Positions 51,405-60,920 of a stretch of DNA of 64,000 nucleotides are shown here, in pieces. Below the pieces are notes generated by a model. The model saw only the letters and a list, made by a program, of their open reading frames with translations, ran no database searches and was not told the origin of the DNA. A program made the position numbers and the translations under genes. The DNA comes from SIG77 sp045589595 (lineage in GTDB: Bacteria > Verrucomicrobiota > Lentisphaeria > Victivallales > UBA1829), in the NCBI GenBank assembly GCA_045589595.1, contig JAZNPK010000002.1, positions 186,001-250,000 of the forward strand. Direction: 5' to 3'. How positions within the stretch are numbered: position 1 is the stretch's first letter; every line of letters starts with the position of its first letter.

Positions 51405-52532
51405 TCAGCCTTTCACGGTCTTTGCGATGACTGCCGCGATCTTCTGAATGGTTTCTTTGTCGAGATAAGGGTGCATGGGCAGCGCGAAAATATCGTTTGC
51501 ACATGCTTCTGTCACCGGGAAATCACCTTTCTTGCAGCCGAGATATTTCATTGCCCCGAGCAGATGCATGGGGATGGGATAATATCTGGCGCTGGGGATG
51601 CCTTCTGCTTTGAGGGCTTCCTGAATGGCGGGATAATCTTTGTGACGGGGACAGAACTGCGCCCAGACGGATGTGTAGCCGGGCAGGATGGTGGGCAGCG
51701 TAACGAGTCCGTCCAGTGCTTCCATATAATTGGCGGCAACGGTCTGACGCAGTTCCACTTCTTCCGGGAACAGTTTGAGTTTTTCGATGAGGATCGCCGC
51801 CTGAATGGTATCGCACCGGGCATTGAGACCCAGCCGCACATTGTCGTATTTATCTTCCGCGCTTCTGCCGTGAACGAGGATCGAGTACAATTTTTTGTAC
51901 AGTTCATCATCATCGGTGAAGACTGCGCCGCCATCGCCGTAGCAGCCCAGAGGTTTGGCAGGGAAGAAACTGGTACAGCCGATCGTTCCGAGCGCAGGTG
52001 CTTTTTTCCCGCAGGGACAGACCGCACCGAAGCCCTGACAGGCATCTTCGATCACCGGCAGGCCGTACTTTGCGGCAATGGCATTGATCTCTTTGTAATT
52101 TGCCGCCTGACCGAACAGGTCCACGGGCATAATGGCTTTCGGTTTGAGTTTGCCTTCCTTGATGACCAGCTCAATGGCGGCTTCCAGTTTGACCGGGTCC
52201 ATATTGAAGGTCTTTTCGTCGATATCGGAAAACACGGGCGTCGCACCCACCAGCGCAATGGATTCGGGAGTGGCAAAGAACGTGAACGGCGTCGTGAAAA
52301 CGGCATCGCCGGGCCCGATCTCCAGCGCCATCAATGCCATCAGAAGGGCATCTGTCCCGCTGGAACAGGCGAGGGCATACTTGGTTCCGGCATATTCGGC
52401 AAGTTGTTTTTCCAGCGTGGCGACTTCTTCGCCGAGGATGTAATGACCGCTTTCCAGAACTCTTGCAATTCCTGCAAGGACATTGGATTCAATGCGTTTG
52501 TACTGGTGTTTCAGATCGATAAACGGGATCAT
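51405..52532 (-). CDS. DegT/DnrJ/EryC1/StrS-family sugar aminotransferase
   Basis: 375-residue PLP enzyme that aminates nucleotide-linked keto-sugars for surface polysaccharides. The PLP lysine is K193 in SFFPAKPLGCYGDGGA, with SSGTDALLMALMAL and VIEDACQGFGA as the other typical blocks. It is first in a two-gene unit with the M20 dipeptidase, 4 bases downstream. The sugar is unknown; no synthase or epimerase is adjacent. GGAG precedes the ATG and a promoter is at 52584-52611. Confidence 0.92.
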   Translation of the reverse strand: MIPFIDLKHQYKRIESNVLAGIARVLESGHYILGEEVATLEKQLAEYAGTKYALACSSGTDALLMALMALEIGPGDAVFTTPFTFFATPESIALVGATPVFSDIDEKTFNMDPVKLEAAIELVIKEGKLKPKAIMPVDLFGQAANYKEINAIAAKYGLPVIEDACQGFGAVCPCGKKAPALGTIGCTSFFPAKPLGCYGDGGAVFTDDDELYKKLYSILVHGRSAEDKYDNVRLGLNARCDTIQAAILIEKLKLFPEEVELRQTVAANYMEALDGLVTLPTILPGYTSVWAQFCPRHKDYPAIQEALKAEGIPSARYYPIPMHLLGAMKYLGCKKGDFPVTEACANDIFALPMHPYLDKETIQKIAAVIAKTVKG

Positions 52533-52583
52533 GGCTGCAACTCCTTCTGTTGAACTGTTAAATAAGATATTTTTCTCACTTAT

Positions 52584-52611
52584 AATATAGAGCCGAATTC
52601 TGTTTTTTCAA
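52584..52611 (-). promoter_or_regulatory. Promoter of the DegT gene
   Basis: Minus strand TTGAAA (52606-52611), 16 bases, TATATT (52584-52589). Confidence 0.6.
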
Positions 52612-52661
52612 CCCGATTTTGCAAAAACAGGTGTTTTGGGCTTTTTTTATAACAAATTTCT

Positions 52662-52690
52662 TTGAAAAAAACAGGTTCATGCAGTATTGT
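52662..52690 (+). promoter_or_regulatory. Promoter of the GH27 gene
   Basis: TTGAAA (52662-52667), 17 bases, TATTGT (52685-52690), in the divergent space with the DegT promoter. Confidence 0.45.
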
Positions 52691-52758
52691 ATATGCTGAC
52701 AAAAATCTCCGGTACGCCGGGATGCCCAAAACAAATCTTTTATGGAGTATAAGAACTT

Positions 52759-54078
52759 ATGTTAGTCAAGACGACACCGGTTCCCCCCCGCGGCTGGAAC
52801 AGTTACGATTCTTACGGCGTTTATATCAATGAAGCACAGGCGATCGCCAATATCGATGATTTTGTGAAGCGCCTTGCTCCCCACGGATACGAATATTTTG
52901 TGCTGGATGCCTGCTGGTACTCTGACGGCACATTCATGGATACCTACCGCCTCCGCAGCACAAAGACCGGCGACCGCAGAAGTCATATCGACTACTGGGG
53001 ACGCTTTATTGAATCGCCGGAACTGTTCCCCCACGGACTGCGCAGCCTCGCGGACCGCTGTCACAACGCCGGTGTCAAGTTCGGCGTGCATCTGATGCGC
53101 GGACTCCCCGCACTCGCTGTGGAATGGAATACTCCGGTCAAAGGCGCACCCGGCATTTTTGCCAGAGATATTGCCGACTTTGAAAAGCCCTGCGCGTGGC
53201 CCGCACCCTATATGGGACCCGGTATCGATATGACCAAACCCGGCGCGCAGGAATATTATGACAGCGTGGTGGAATATCTGGCTGAAGTCGTTCAGGTCGA
53301 TTTTATCAAGTTTGATGATGTACAGGAACATCTTGCTGATATTGAGGCACTTGCGCTCGCTATCGAAAAAGTGGAACGCCCCATCGTCCTGAGTATTTCC
53401 CCCGGTCAGCAGACCCGCCCGAAAAACTGGGATATGCTGAAAAAATATGCCAATATGGTGCGGATCACCGCCGATGTCTGGGATGGCGATCACGCTCACT
53501 GGAGCGAAAAATACGACCGCTGGGAGCAGTTTGAAGAACTGGGCGGACAGGATTGCTGGATTGATCTGGATATGATTCCCATCGGCGGGATCCAGGCTCA
53601 TGTGCCTGAGGATACTGCACCGGAATATTATCCCGTTCTCGGATGCCGCAGAAAATCCAATAACTCCGATATGGATAAACGCCTGCTGATGACCCAGATG
53701 GCTCTGGCGCGCTCCCCTCTCTTTTACGGCGGGGATCTGCCTATGAGCGATGAACACGATCTTTCGTTTGTGACCGATCCTGATATGCTGGACTGTAATT
53801 CAAACGGGACAGGCGGACGCTGTATTTACCGTCAGTATCACGCAGACATCCGCCGTTCGGACAGAGTCGGCAGCAATGGTCAGCACGGCTGGATCGGTGT
53901 ATTCAACCGCTCCATGCTGAACGACCTGACTTTCCGGCTTCCGGCGTCCGCATTCGGCTTTGAGTCTTTCCCCGCAGAAATGCGCGATATCTGGGAAAAA
54001 CAGCCCCTGACACCCGGCGATGACGGGATCCTGGTGGTCAAATTGCCGAAGAACGGCTGTCTTTTTATTGCATTCTGA
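52759..54078 (+). CDS. GH27-like alpha-galactosidase
   Basis: 439-residue glycosidase without signal peptide. The start PPRGWNSYDSYG and LDACWY are GH27 hallmarks (WNSW, DDCW), and the nucleophile is expected at Asp186 in DFIKFDDVQ, where alpha-galactosidases have KYDNC. The acid/base is probably an Asp in the region ITADVWDGDHAHW. Relatives release alpha-galactose or N-acetylgalactosamine; the changed motif leaves specificity open. An MFS transporter follows after 23 bases, probably for uptake of the sugar. Confidence 0.82.
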   Translation: MLVKTTPVPPRGWNSYDSYGVYINEAQAIANIDDFVKRLAPHGYEYFVLDACWYSDGTFMDTYRLRSTKTGDRRSHIDYWGRFIESPELFPHGLRSLADRCHNAGVKFGVHLMRGLPALAVEWNTPVKGAPGIFARDIADFEKPCAWPAPYMGPGIDMTKPGAQEYYDSVVEYLAEVVQVDFIKFDDVQEHLADIEALALAIEKVERPIVLSISPGQQTRPKNWDMLKKYANMVRITADVWDGDHAHWSEKYDRWEQFEELGGQDCWIDLDMIPIGGIQAHVPEDTAPEYYPVLGCRRKSNNSDMDKRLLMTQMALARSPLFYGGDLPMSDEHDLSFVTDPDMLDCNSNGTGGRCIYRQYHADIRRSDRVGSNGQHGWIGVFNRSMLNDLTFRLPASAFGFESFPAEMRDIWEKQPLTPGDDGILVVKLPKNGCLFIAF

Positions 54079-54101
54079 AAAATACGGGATCATAAAAAAT
54101 T

Positions 54102-55403
54102 ATGACATTTGCTGAAAACTTGCCGGAAAGAAAACGGAAACGCTATAAAAATTATGCGATCGGAGCCTGTCTTTGCGGTTGTGTCTCTGAAGTGATCGTG
54201 GATACGAGTGCCATCATCATTCTGTATATGACCTGCCTTCAGGCGCAGCCGTCTATGACGATGTTTGCCACATCCATGACGCCGATCGCATCGCTGCTGC
54301 TGCTGATCCCCTTTGCCGGGATCACGGACCGGATCGGGGTGAGAATGGTGACATTTCTCTCCTGTGTGGTTGCCTGTATTTCCTTTTTCTCCATCGGGGC
54401 GGCACCGTTTGTTTTCAATCACTCGGTTTCCAGTATTCTTGTTGTGATCGGTTTGTTTGTGTATGGTGTGACGCGTCCGCTTTATACGGCGGCGTGGTAT
54501 CCGCTCATCGATAATTTTCTGATCCCGGATGAACGTGCCGGATTTTTCGGAAAGATGCGCTGTATTTACAATCTGACCAACGCCTGTCTGATCTTCGGTG
54601 TCGGACAGCTGATGGTCCGTTTTCATGCACCGCTCTGGCTGCTTCAGATCACGCTTTGTGCGGCGGGTCTGCTCCAGTTGGGGCGTTATTACTTCATGAG
54701 CAGAATGCCCGTCAGCCCGGATACCAGAAAAAAAGAAAAATTCCAGTTCCTGGTCGCGTTGAAGACCTCTATGAAAAACTTCCCGCTGATCGGGTTTTCG
54801 GTTTATCTCTGCTTTATGCTGGTCGCCACTTCCTCCGTGGTGCCTCTCTCATTCATCTACATGAAAGAATCGCTCCTGCTGCCGGATTCTGATGTGCTGC
54901 TGATCACTGCTGTGATGATGCTCGGCAGTATCAGCGGATTCGGGATCTCCGGCAGAATGATCCGGTGGATCGGCGCAAAAGGCACGATCCTTCTGATCCA
55001 TTCCGGCTTCCTGCTGGTAACGCTTTCCCTGCTGCTGACTGCTGTGCTCACCGGACATACGGCGATCATGGCGTTGTACCTTGCGGCGTTCTTTGTCAAC
55101 GGTGTTCTGGGCGGGTTCTGGAGTGTGATCAATTCATCGGAAATGCTGGCATTGGCGCGTCCCGGAAACCGTGTGATGGCAATGGCTGTCTGCCAGACAT
55201 TCAGTTCTATCGGTATATCCGTTTCCCGCTTCTCCAGTACATTTGTGCTGGGTGTCGGGCTGTTGACGCCTTCCTGGCCGCTCTGGTCCATCAGTATGCG
55301 GAGTTATCAGGCTTGCCTGCTGTTTGCGGTCGCGGCGATCCTGTTCAGTGCGGTGCTGCTGCTGCTGGTACCCGCAGTGAATCCGGATCCGGATAAGGCT
55401 TGA
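54102..55403 (+). CDS. MFS transporter
   Basis: 433-residue inner-membrane transporter with about 12 hydrophobic helices. The loop motif after the second helix, GITDRIGVRMV, is the MFS signature (G-x-x-x-D-R-x-G). It is placed between the GH27-like glycosidase and a phosphoesterase, so it probably imports a galactoside or releases a product. The ribosome site is weak. The next gene could start at TTG 55400, overlapping this stop. Confidence 0.88.
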   Translation: MTFAENLPERKRKRYKNYAIGACLCGCVSEVIVDTSAIIILYMTCLQAQPSMTMFATSMTPIASLLLLIPFAGITDRIGVRMVTFLSCVVACISFFSIGAAPFVFNHSVSSILVVIGLFVYGVTRPLYTAAWYPLIDNFLIPDERAGFFGKMRCIYNLTNACLIFGVGQLMVRFHAPLWLLQITLCAAGLLQLGRYYFMSRMPVSPDTRKKEKFQFLVALKTSMKNFPLIGFSVYLCFMLVATSSVVPLSFIYMKESLLLPDSDVLLITAVMMLGSISGFGISGRMIRWIGAKGTILLIHSGFLLVTLSLLLTAVLTGHTAIMALYLAAFFVNGVLGGFWSVINSSEMLALARPGNRVMAMAVCQTFSSIGISVSRFSSTFVLGVGLLTPSWPLWSISMRSYQACLLFAVAAILFSAVLLLLVPAVNPDPDKA

Positions 55404-55435
55404 ATTTCAATGAACGGGAGCCGCCCGGATCGCCG

Positions 55436-56308
55436 ATGATAAATCTTTCCCGCTTTATAAAACGCTTCTGGAAGATCATGCTGGTTGCCCTGATGGCAAC
55501 TGCGGCACTCTGTATCGTTTTTGATGCGTTTCTCTGGGAGCCTGAAACATTTGAGGTGAACGCCCATACCGTCTATCTGAAAAACTGGCATAAGGAACAC
55601 AACGGTATGCGGGTGGCAGTGTTGAGTGATATTCATCAGCTGAACACGCCTCACGATTACGCACGGCTTGACCGGATCATTCAGGCGACGAATGATCAGA
55701 AGCCGGATCTGATCCTGCTGCTGGGCGATTTCCTCGGCGGGACGATGGACTGGAAACGGATGAATGCGCAGCCGCGGCAGATCGCCTCCTGTCTGAAAAA
55801 ACTTTCTGCAAAACACGGCGTTTATGCCGTACTCGGAAATCACGACTGGTGGCTGGATGGACAGGGGATCAGAGATGCGCTCCTTGCTGTCGGTATCCGG
55901 GTGCTGGAAAATCAGGTGGAAACATTGCTTATTGATTCCAAGCCGTTGAATATCATCGGTTTACCGGATGCTGGCACAAGACAGCACCTGTTTGATCGTG
56001 ATGCGCTGCCCGATGAGTCCATTCCGGCGCTGGTCATGGCACATGATCCGGATTCGTTCAGCAATCTGGATCTGCCTTACGAACTGACTCTTTCCGGTCA
56101 CACGCACGGCGGTCAGGTGCAGCTGCCGGTCATGGGGGCTGTTACCTCATATTCGCCCCTGCTCAGTGCTTATGTGGAGGGGATGTACGAAAAATCCGGA
56201 CGCAGACTTTTTGTAACGCGGGGACTTGGCACCAGTCTGATGAAAGTGCGGTTCCGCTGTCTGCCGGAAATTGTGATCCTCACTCTTTACCGTCAGCCTG
56301 AACAGTAA
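55436..56308 (+). CDS. Membrane-anchored metallophosphoesterase (YkuE-like)
   Basis: 290 residues (302 if TTG 55400 is used, which overlaps the MFS stop). An N-terminal membrane helix (about 14-32) anchors the enzyme, whose metal motifs are DIHQ (D-x-H), LGDFLGG, GNHDWW, MAHDPD and GHTHGGQ. The pattern matches YkuE/LpxI-LpxG-like phosphoesterases at the inner membrane, which can cleave UDP-diacylglucosamine in lipid A synthesis; proof is lacking. The last 29 bases overlap the converging murC-like gene. Confidence 0.8.
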   Translation: MINLSRFIKRFWKIMLVALMATAALCIVFDAFLWEPETFEVNAHTVYLKNWHKEHNGMRVAVLSDIHQLNTPHDYARLDRIIQATNDQKPDLILLLGDFLGGTMDWKRMNAQPRQIASCLKKLSAKHGVYAVLGNHDWWLDGQGIRDALLAVGIRVLENQVETLLIDSKPLNIIGLPDAGTRQHLFDRDALPDESIPALVMAHDPDSFSNLDLPYELTLSGHTHGGQVQLPVMGAVTSYSPLLSAYVEGMYEKSGRRLFVTRGLGTSLMKVRFRCLPEIVILTLYRQPEQ

Positions 56309-57635
56309 GCAGATCCGTCAGCGGGGCGATCACATCTTTCACATCCCCGGCACCGATCACAGCCGCAAGGTCTCCGCTCCGGATCTCTCCGGCAGCAGCT
56401 TTTGCGATCTCTGCCCAACTGCCGGATACGGCAATGGCGGTATCCCCCCCGATGGCATCAGCCAGATCGGAAGAATCTACTTTCCCCCCGGCAGTCCACG
56501 CGGCAAAAACGGGCGTGATGAAAACTTTATCCGCTTTTTTCAGTTCTGCGGCGAATTCATGAAAATACCGTTCCAACCGTGCGTAACGGTGCGGTTGAAA
56601 GATCACGATCAGCCGTTTCCCCGGATAAACTTCCCGGAGTGCTTCCAGACTGGCACGCAGTTCTGTGGGGTGGTGGGCATAATCTTCGATCAGCAGATGT
56701 TCTGCCGACTGATACCGTACTGACATCCGCCGTTCCACACCGGGAAAACGGGACAGGATCGCGGCGGCTTCTGCGGGCGTAAGGTCGCCCAGTTCCTCTG
56801 CGGCGGCGAGGGCAGTCAGGGCATTGAGTTTCTGATAACGCCCCCACTGTTTCAATGCCGCGGGATCGAACAGGGCGAGGGCGGCGGCATGTTTTTTCAG
56901 ATCTGGATCGAGACGCCGTGCCGATGGATGATCCGCAAAAAGCCGGTCGCATTCTGCCGAGCCCACATAGATCAGCCGTTCTGTTTTCCGGGCGTATGTT
57001 TTGAAATTTTCAAAGAGTTGCTCTCTGCCGCCCACGCTCCACGCGTGATCGTCTTCCACATTGGTGACGATCCCGATCTTTGAATACATTTCCGTATGTG
57101 TGCCGTCGCTCTCATCCACTTCCGTGATGAACAGATCGTTTCCCTGACCGGCCTCACCGTTTTTCTCCGCCCAGCCGGGCGCGGAAAGGAAACCGCCCAC
57201 AAGATATCCCGGCAGCAGACCCGCCTCCTGAAACAGAAATGCCAACATCCCGCTGACACTTGTTTTTCCGTGGGAGCCGCTTACGGAAACAGTCCGCCGG
57301 TACAGACCTGCCACAGCCGCCAATGCACTGCCGCGGCGCAGAATGATATGATCCCGTCGTGCTTTTGCGGCAAGGATCTCCGGATTGTCCGGCTCTGCTG
57401 CAGAACTGTGGATCAACAGCAGAGGCGCCCCGTCATCCGGCGGCAGATGTTCTGCACTGTGTCCGGTGAAGCAGGGGATGTTCAACTGACGCATGGCATT
57501 GGTCGGAGCCAGATCGGACCCGGAAACGCGGAACCCGTTTTCCAGAAAGATCCGGGCAAGGGGTAATGTTCCCACACCGGCACAACCGACGAAATGGACA
57601 TACCCCTTGCGGAAGCGGTCAAGCGCAAAACTCAT
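56280..57635 (-). CDS. MurC-like Mur ligase, divergent N-terminal motif
   Basis: 451-residue Mur ligase: UDP-MurNAc plus L-Ala to UDP-MurNAc-Ala, if MurC. The ATP P-loop is SVSGSHGKTS, and EDYAHHPTE and PHRYARL are typical C-terminal MurC blocks. The nucleotide-sugar motif near the start reads VGCAGVGTLPLA where MurC normally has GIGGxGMS, so it is divergent. It shares a 4-base overlap (ATGA) with a GH63-like glycosidase gene upstream and overlaps the phosphoesterase gene at its end. It could be Mpl-like or a second MurC. Confidence 0.8.
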   Translation of the reverse strand: MSFALDRFRKGYVHFVGCAGVGTLPLARIFLENGFRVSGSDLAPTNAMRQLNIPCFTGHSAEHLPPDDGAPLLLIHSSAAEPDNPEILAAKARRDHIILRRGSALAAVAGLYRRTVSVSGSHGKTSVSGMLAFLFQEAGLLPGYLVGGFLSAPGWAEKNGEAGQGNDLFITEVDESDGTHTEMYSKIGIVTNVEDDHAWSVGGREQLFENFKTYARKTERLIYVGSAECDRLFADHPSARRLDPDLKKHAAALALFDPAALKQWGRYQKLNALTALAAAEELGDLTPAEAAAILSRFPGVERRMSVRYQSAEHLLIEDYAHHPTELRASLEALREVYPGKRLIVIFQPHRYARLERYFHEFAAELKKADKVFITPVFAAWTAGGKVDSSDLADAIGGDTAIAVSGSWAEIAKAAAGEIRSGDLAAVIGAGDVKDVIAPLTDLLTVQADGKE

Positions 57636-59173
57636 TTTCCGATACCGAACTTTCCTTCTCCGGCAGGAACTGCGTAAGAGACTCCGTCAACGATCAAGGT
57701 GTACGGAGCATTGGAAACGGTTTCGATCACGCCGTCTTTGTAAACGATATCCGTCACGGTATCGCCGAAAGAATAATTCCGGACACCGATGGCGCCTTTG
57801 ATGGTTTCCGGCAGATGCCACGTGACCGTATTTTCAAAAGCATTTGCACCGGTGATGCCGATGATGTTTTCGATGAACAGACTGATGGGACCCAGCGCGG
57901 ACCAGCCGCAGAAATCCGGGCGCACCTGATCCGTACGGTGTTTGGACGGACGGTGATGTTCGGGGCTGTAACATTCCCAGATGGTGTGGGGTTCAAAATC
58001 CACATAGGTCCTGTACATGTGTTCCATGATCCTGCGTGCGCAATCGTTGGCAAGTTTGAATTTGCCGTAATTTTCCAGCGATTTGATCCCCATGTAAGCA
58101 GTGGGCAGCCAGATCGCACCGCGCCAGTACTGACCGTCCTCCCCGCAGAAATCGAGGTCGTTGCGTGCGATGGTCGGCCACGGCACAACACCGCCCAGCA
58201 GAGCGGGATCGGTCACGATTTTGCACATCCGTTCCGCGCGTTCCTGATCGGGCATGAATGCCAGCATCGGCCAGAAAGATGCTGGCGTGAGACATTTCAT
58301 TTTTTCCAGCGTGATACCGTGGATGTCGTAGTAAATGCCGTCGTTTTCATCCCAGTAGAGTTCGTTGACTTTTTTCTTGAAGGATTCGTAAACGCTGAGC
58401 CAACGCGCCGCCATGGCGGGTTCGTCCAGAATTTCTGCGATTTTGGAGATGAACAATGCGGAAAGACCCTGCTGTGAGATGGCGTCCACCCAGAGCATAT
58501 CGGGGTGATTGGGGCGTTCCGCCTGTGCTTTTCCGCCCACTCTGCCGCGAGGGGTGTTGTCCATGCCGGATCTGCCGCCTTCCCAGAGGTAGCCGTTTTC
58601 TTTTTTGACCCAGCAGGTCGGGGCGCGGGTGTAGGTGTCTTTGAATCCGGGTTCGGTGAGATTTTCGAGAAATTCAAAGTAACGCTGGGGATATTTCTTT
58701 TCCAGCATGAGTTCCTTGAGATGAGCCTTGTCGCCGGTCATGAGGGCGTAGGAGTATTCCGCCCACGCAAAGAGAGGCGGGTTGTCCGGAATATGCAGAT
58801 GGATCTGGATCCATTCGCCGTGTTTGAAGCGGGTTTTACCTTCCGGATCGTTGATCTGCACCATGGGCAGGGATGCTTTTTCCAGAATGGGTTTATAGAA
58901 ATTGTTGAGCGTTTCGATGCCGGGAAAAACATCGGGCGCGTATTTGCAGAAAAACATCATGAAACAGGTGTCCCAGATCCAGATGTCGGCGATGCTGCAC
59001 GCTTCATCCATATAGGGCGTCTGAGGCATCCCGGGAATTTCCAGAACATGTGCGTGTGCCAGTTCCCACGCGCGGTCGTAAAATTCCAGATATTCCGGGC
59101 GTTCATCGAACACGGGAACGGGAACAGATTTTTTCCAGTCGGGATTGTGGATATCGTAATTTTTCGGTTTCAT
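57632..59173 (-). CDS. GH63-like glycosidase, second of a tandem pair
   Basis: 513-residue (alpha/alpha)6-barrel protein like GH63 (clan GH-G, alpha-glucosidases and mannosyl-oligosaccharide glucosidase relatives). It has IWIWDTCFMMFFCKYA, the catalytic-acid segment EGGRSGMDNTPRG and LPTAYMGIKSLENYGKF. No signal peptide. ATG 59173 (GAAGGA 6 bases before) is preferred to a frame extending to 59236, which overlaps the upstream gene. It is strongly similar along its whole length to that upstream gene, 10 bases away; murC-like overlaps its stop. Confidence 0.85.
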   Translation of the reverse strand: MKPKNYDIHNPDWKKSVPVPVFDERPEYLEFYDRAWELAHAHVLEIPGMPQTPYMDEACSIADIWIWDTCFMMFFCKYAPDVFPGIETLNNFYKPILEKASLPMVQINDPEGKTRFKHGEWIQIHLHIPDNPPLFAWAEYSYALMTGDKAHLKELMLEKKYPQRYFEFLENLTEPGFKDTYTRAPTCWVKKENGYLWEGGRSGMDNTPRGRVGGKAQAERPNHPDMLWVDAISQQGLSALFISKIAEILDEPAMAARWLSVYESFKKKVNELYWDENDGIYYDIHGITLEKMKCLTPASFWPMLAFMPDQERAERMCKIVTDPALLGGVVPWPTIARNDLDFCGEDGQYWRGAIWLPTAYMGIKSLENYGKFKLANDCARRIMEHMYRTYVDFEPHTIWECYSPEHHRPSKHRTDQVRPDFCGWSALGPISLFIENIIGITGANAFENTVTWHLPETIKGAIGVRNYSFGDTVTDIVYKDGVIETVSNAPYTLIVDGVSYAVPAGEGKFGIGK

Positions 59174-59183
59174 ATTTTTTCCT

Positions 59184-60719
59184 TCAGATTTTGATGGTGC
59201 TGTTTCCTGCGGGAACGGAGTAAGATGTGCCGTCAACGATCAATGTGTACGGCGCATTGGATACGGTTTCGATCACGCCGTCTTTGTAAACGAGGTCCGT
59301 AACCGTATCGCCGAAAGAATAATTCCGGATGCCAATGGCGCCTTTGATGGTTTCCGGCAGATGCCATGTGACCGTGTTTTCAAAAGCGTTTGCACCGGTG
59401 ATGCCGATGATGTTTTCGATGAACATACTGATGGGACCCAGCGCGGACCAGCCGCAGAAATCGGGGCGGACCTGCACATCCAGATGTTTTGCCGGACGGT
59501 GATATTCGGGGCTGTAACATTCCCAGATGGTATGGGGTTCAAATTCCAGATAAGTTTTGTACATGTGATCCACGATCCGGCGGGCACAGCGGTTCGCAAG
59601 CTGGAATTTACCATAATTTTCAATGGATTTGATGCCCATATAAGCGGTGGGCAGCCAGATGGAGCCGCGCCAGTACTGACCGTCTTCCGGGTGGTAATCC
59701 GGGTCATTCCGCGACACAGTGGTGAAGGGGACCGGACCGCCGAACAGATCGGGATCTTCCAGTGTGGCGCAGACTCTTTCCGCGCGTTCAGCATCGGGCA
59801 TCAATGCGAGCAATGGCCAGAAGGAAGCGGGCGTCATACATTTCATTTTTTCCAGAGTCCGGTTATGGATGTCGTAATAGAATCCGTCCTGTTCATCCCA
59901 GTACAGACTGTTGACTTTCTGTTTGAAGGATTCATAAACGCTGAGCCAACGCGCGGACATGGCGTTTTCGCCGAGGATATCTGCGATTTTTGAGATGAAG
60001 ATCGCGGAAAGACCCTGCTGGGAAATGGCGTCCACCCAGAGCATTTCCGGATGATTGGGACGCTGTTCCACGGCGTGAAGCCCCGTTCTGCCGCGGGGGG
60101 TGTTGTCCATGCCGGATCTGCCGCCTTCCCAGAGATAACCGTTTTCCTTCTTGACCAGACAGGTCGGAGCGCGGGTGTATTCTGTACCGAATCCCGGTTC
60201 CGTCAGGTTTTCCAGAAAAGCGAAATGACGCTGAAGATATTTCTTTTCCAGCAGCAATTCTTTGAGATGTGTTTTGTCACCGGTCATCAGGGCGTAGGAA
60301 TATTCCGCCCATGCAAAGAGAGGCGGGTTGTCCGGAATATGAATCCTGAGCTGCGTGGTCGTACCGTCTTTGAATCCTGTCCATTCCGGGGGATCGTGGA
60401 TCGTGACCATGGGCAGGGGCGCCTGATCCAGAAGGGGTTTGTAGAAATTGTTGAGCGTTTCGATGCCGGGGAAGACATCGGGCGCGTATTTGCAGAAAAA
60501 CATCATGAAACAGGTATCCCAGATCCAGATATCGGTGATGAGGAACGCTTCATCCATGTAGGGCGTCTGAGGCATACCGGGAATTTCCAACACATGATCG
60601 TGGGCGATTTTCCAGGCAAAATTGTAAAAATCGATATAGCCCGGCTCCTCGTCAAAAACCGGTACGGGGATGGATTTTTTCCAGTCGGGATTGTTGATGT
60701 CAAAATTTTTCGGTTTCAT
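59184..60719 (-). CDS. GH63-like glycosidase, first of a tandem pair
   Basis: 511 residues, near-identical in architecture to the next gene. IWIWDTCFMMFFCKYA, EGGRSGMDNTPRG and the C-terminal ENIIGITGANAFENTV region are shared. Differences cluster at the loops, e.g. DPPEWTGFKDG against DPEGKTRFKHG, and in the segment after PRGR, so specificity may differ. GAGGAG lies 11 bases before ATG 60719. The promoter is at 60774-60801. It heads the three-gene unit glycosidase-glycosidase-MurC-like. Confidence 0.85.
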   Translation of the reverse strand: MKPKNFDINNPDWKKSIPVPVFDEEPGYIDFYNFAWKIAHDHVLEIPGMPQTPYMDEAFLITDIWIWDTCFMMFFCKYAPDVFPGIETLNNFYKPLLDQAPLPMVTIHDPPEWTGFKDGTTTQLRIHIPDNPPLFAWAEYSYALMTGDKTHLKELLLEKKYLQRHFAFLENLTEPGFGTEYTRAPTCLVKKENGYLWEGGRSGMDNTPRGRTGLHAVEQRPNHPEMLWVDAISQQGLSAIFISKIADILGENAMSARWLSVYESFKQKVNSLYWDEQDGFYYDIHNRTLEKMKCMTPASFWPLLALMPDAERAERVCATLEDPDLFGGPVPFTTVSRNDPDYHPEDGQYWRGSIWLPTAYMGIKSIENYGKFQLANRCARRIVDHMYKTYLEFEPHTIWECYSPEYHRPAKHLDVQVRPDFCGWSALGPISMFIENIIGITGANAFENTVTWHLPETIKGAIGIRNYSFGDTVTDLVYKDGVIETVSNAPYTLIVDGTSYSVPAGNSTIKI

Positions 60720-60773
60720 AGAGTCGAATACTCCTCACATTTGTTTCATATCTGCATTGAGTCTGTTCAACAA

Positions 60774-60801
60774 AATATAATCCGGTCAAATGGAAAATCA
60801 A
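60774..60801 (-). promoter_or_regulatory. Promoter of the GH63 pair
   Basis: Minus strand TTGATT (60796-60801), 16 bases, TATATT (60774-60779). Confidence 0.6.
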
Positions 60802-60856
60802 ACACAAAATATACTTTTTGTATAAAAATGTGAACGGACCGGTACCGGAACAGGGG

Positions 60857-60884
60857 TTGCAATCTTTATGCACAGTGCTATATT
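60857..60884 (+). promoter_or_regulatory. Promoter of the HExxH membrane protein
   Basis: TTGCAA (60857-60862), 16 bases, TATATT (60879-60884). An ATG at 60897 would be only about 6 bases into the transcript; this and a ribosome site (AGGA) favour ATG 60921. Confidence 0.6.
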
Positions 60885-60920
60885 AACGCTGACAGTATGA
60901 GCAAACAGGATCTTTTCTTT

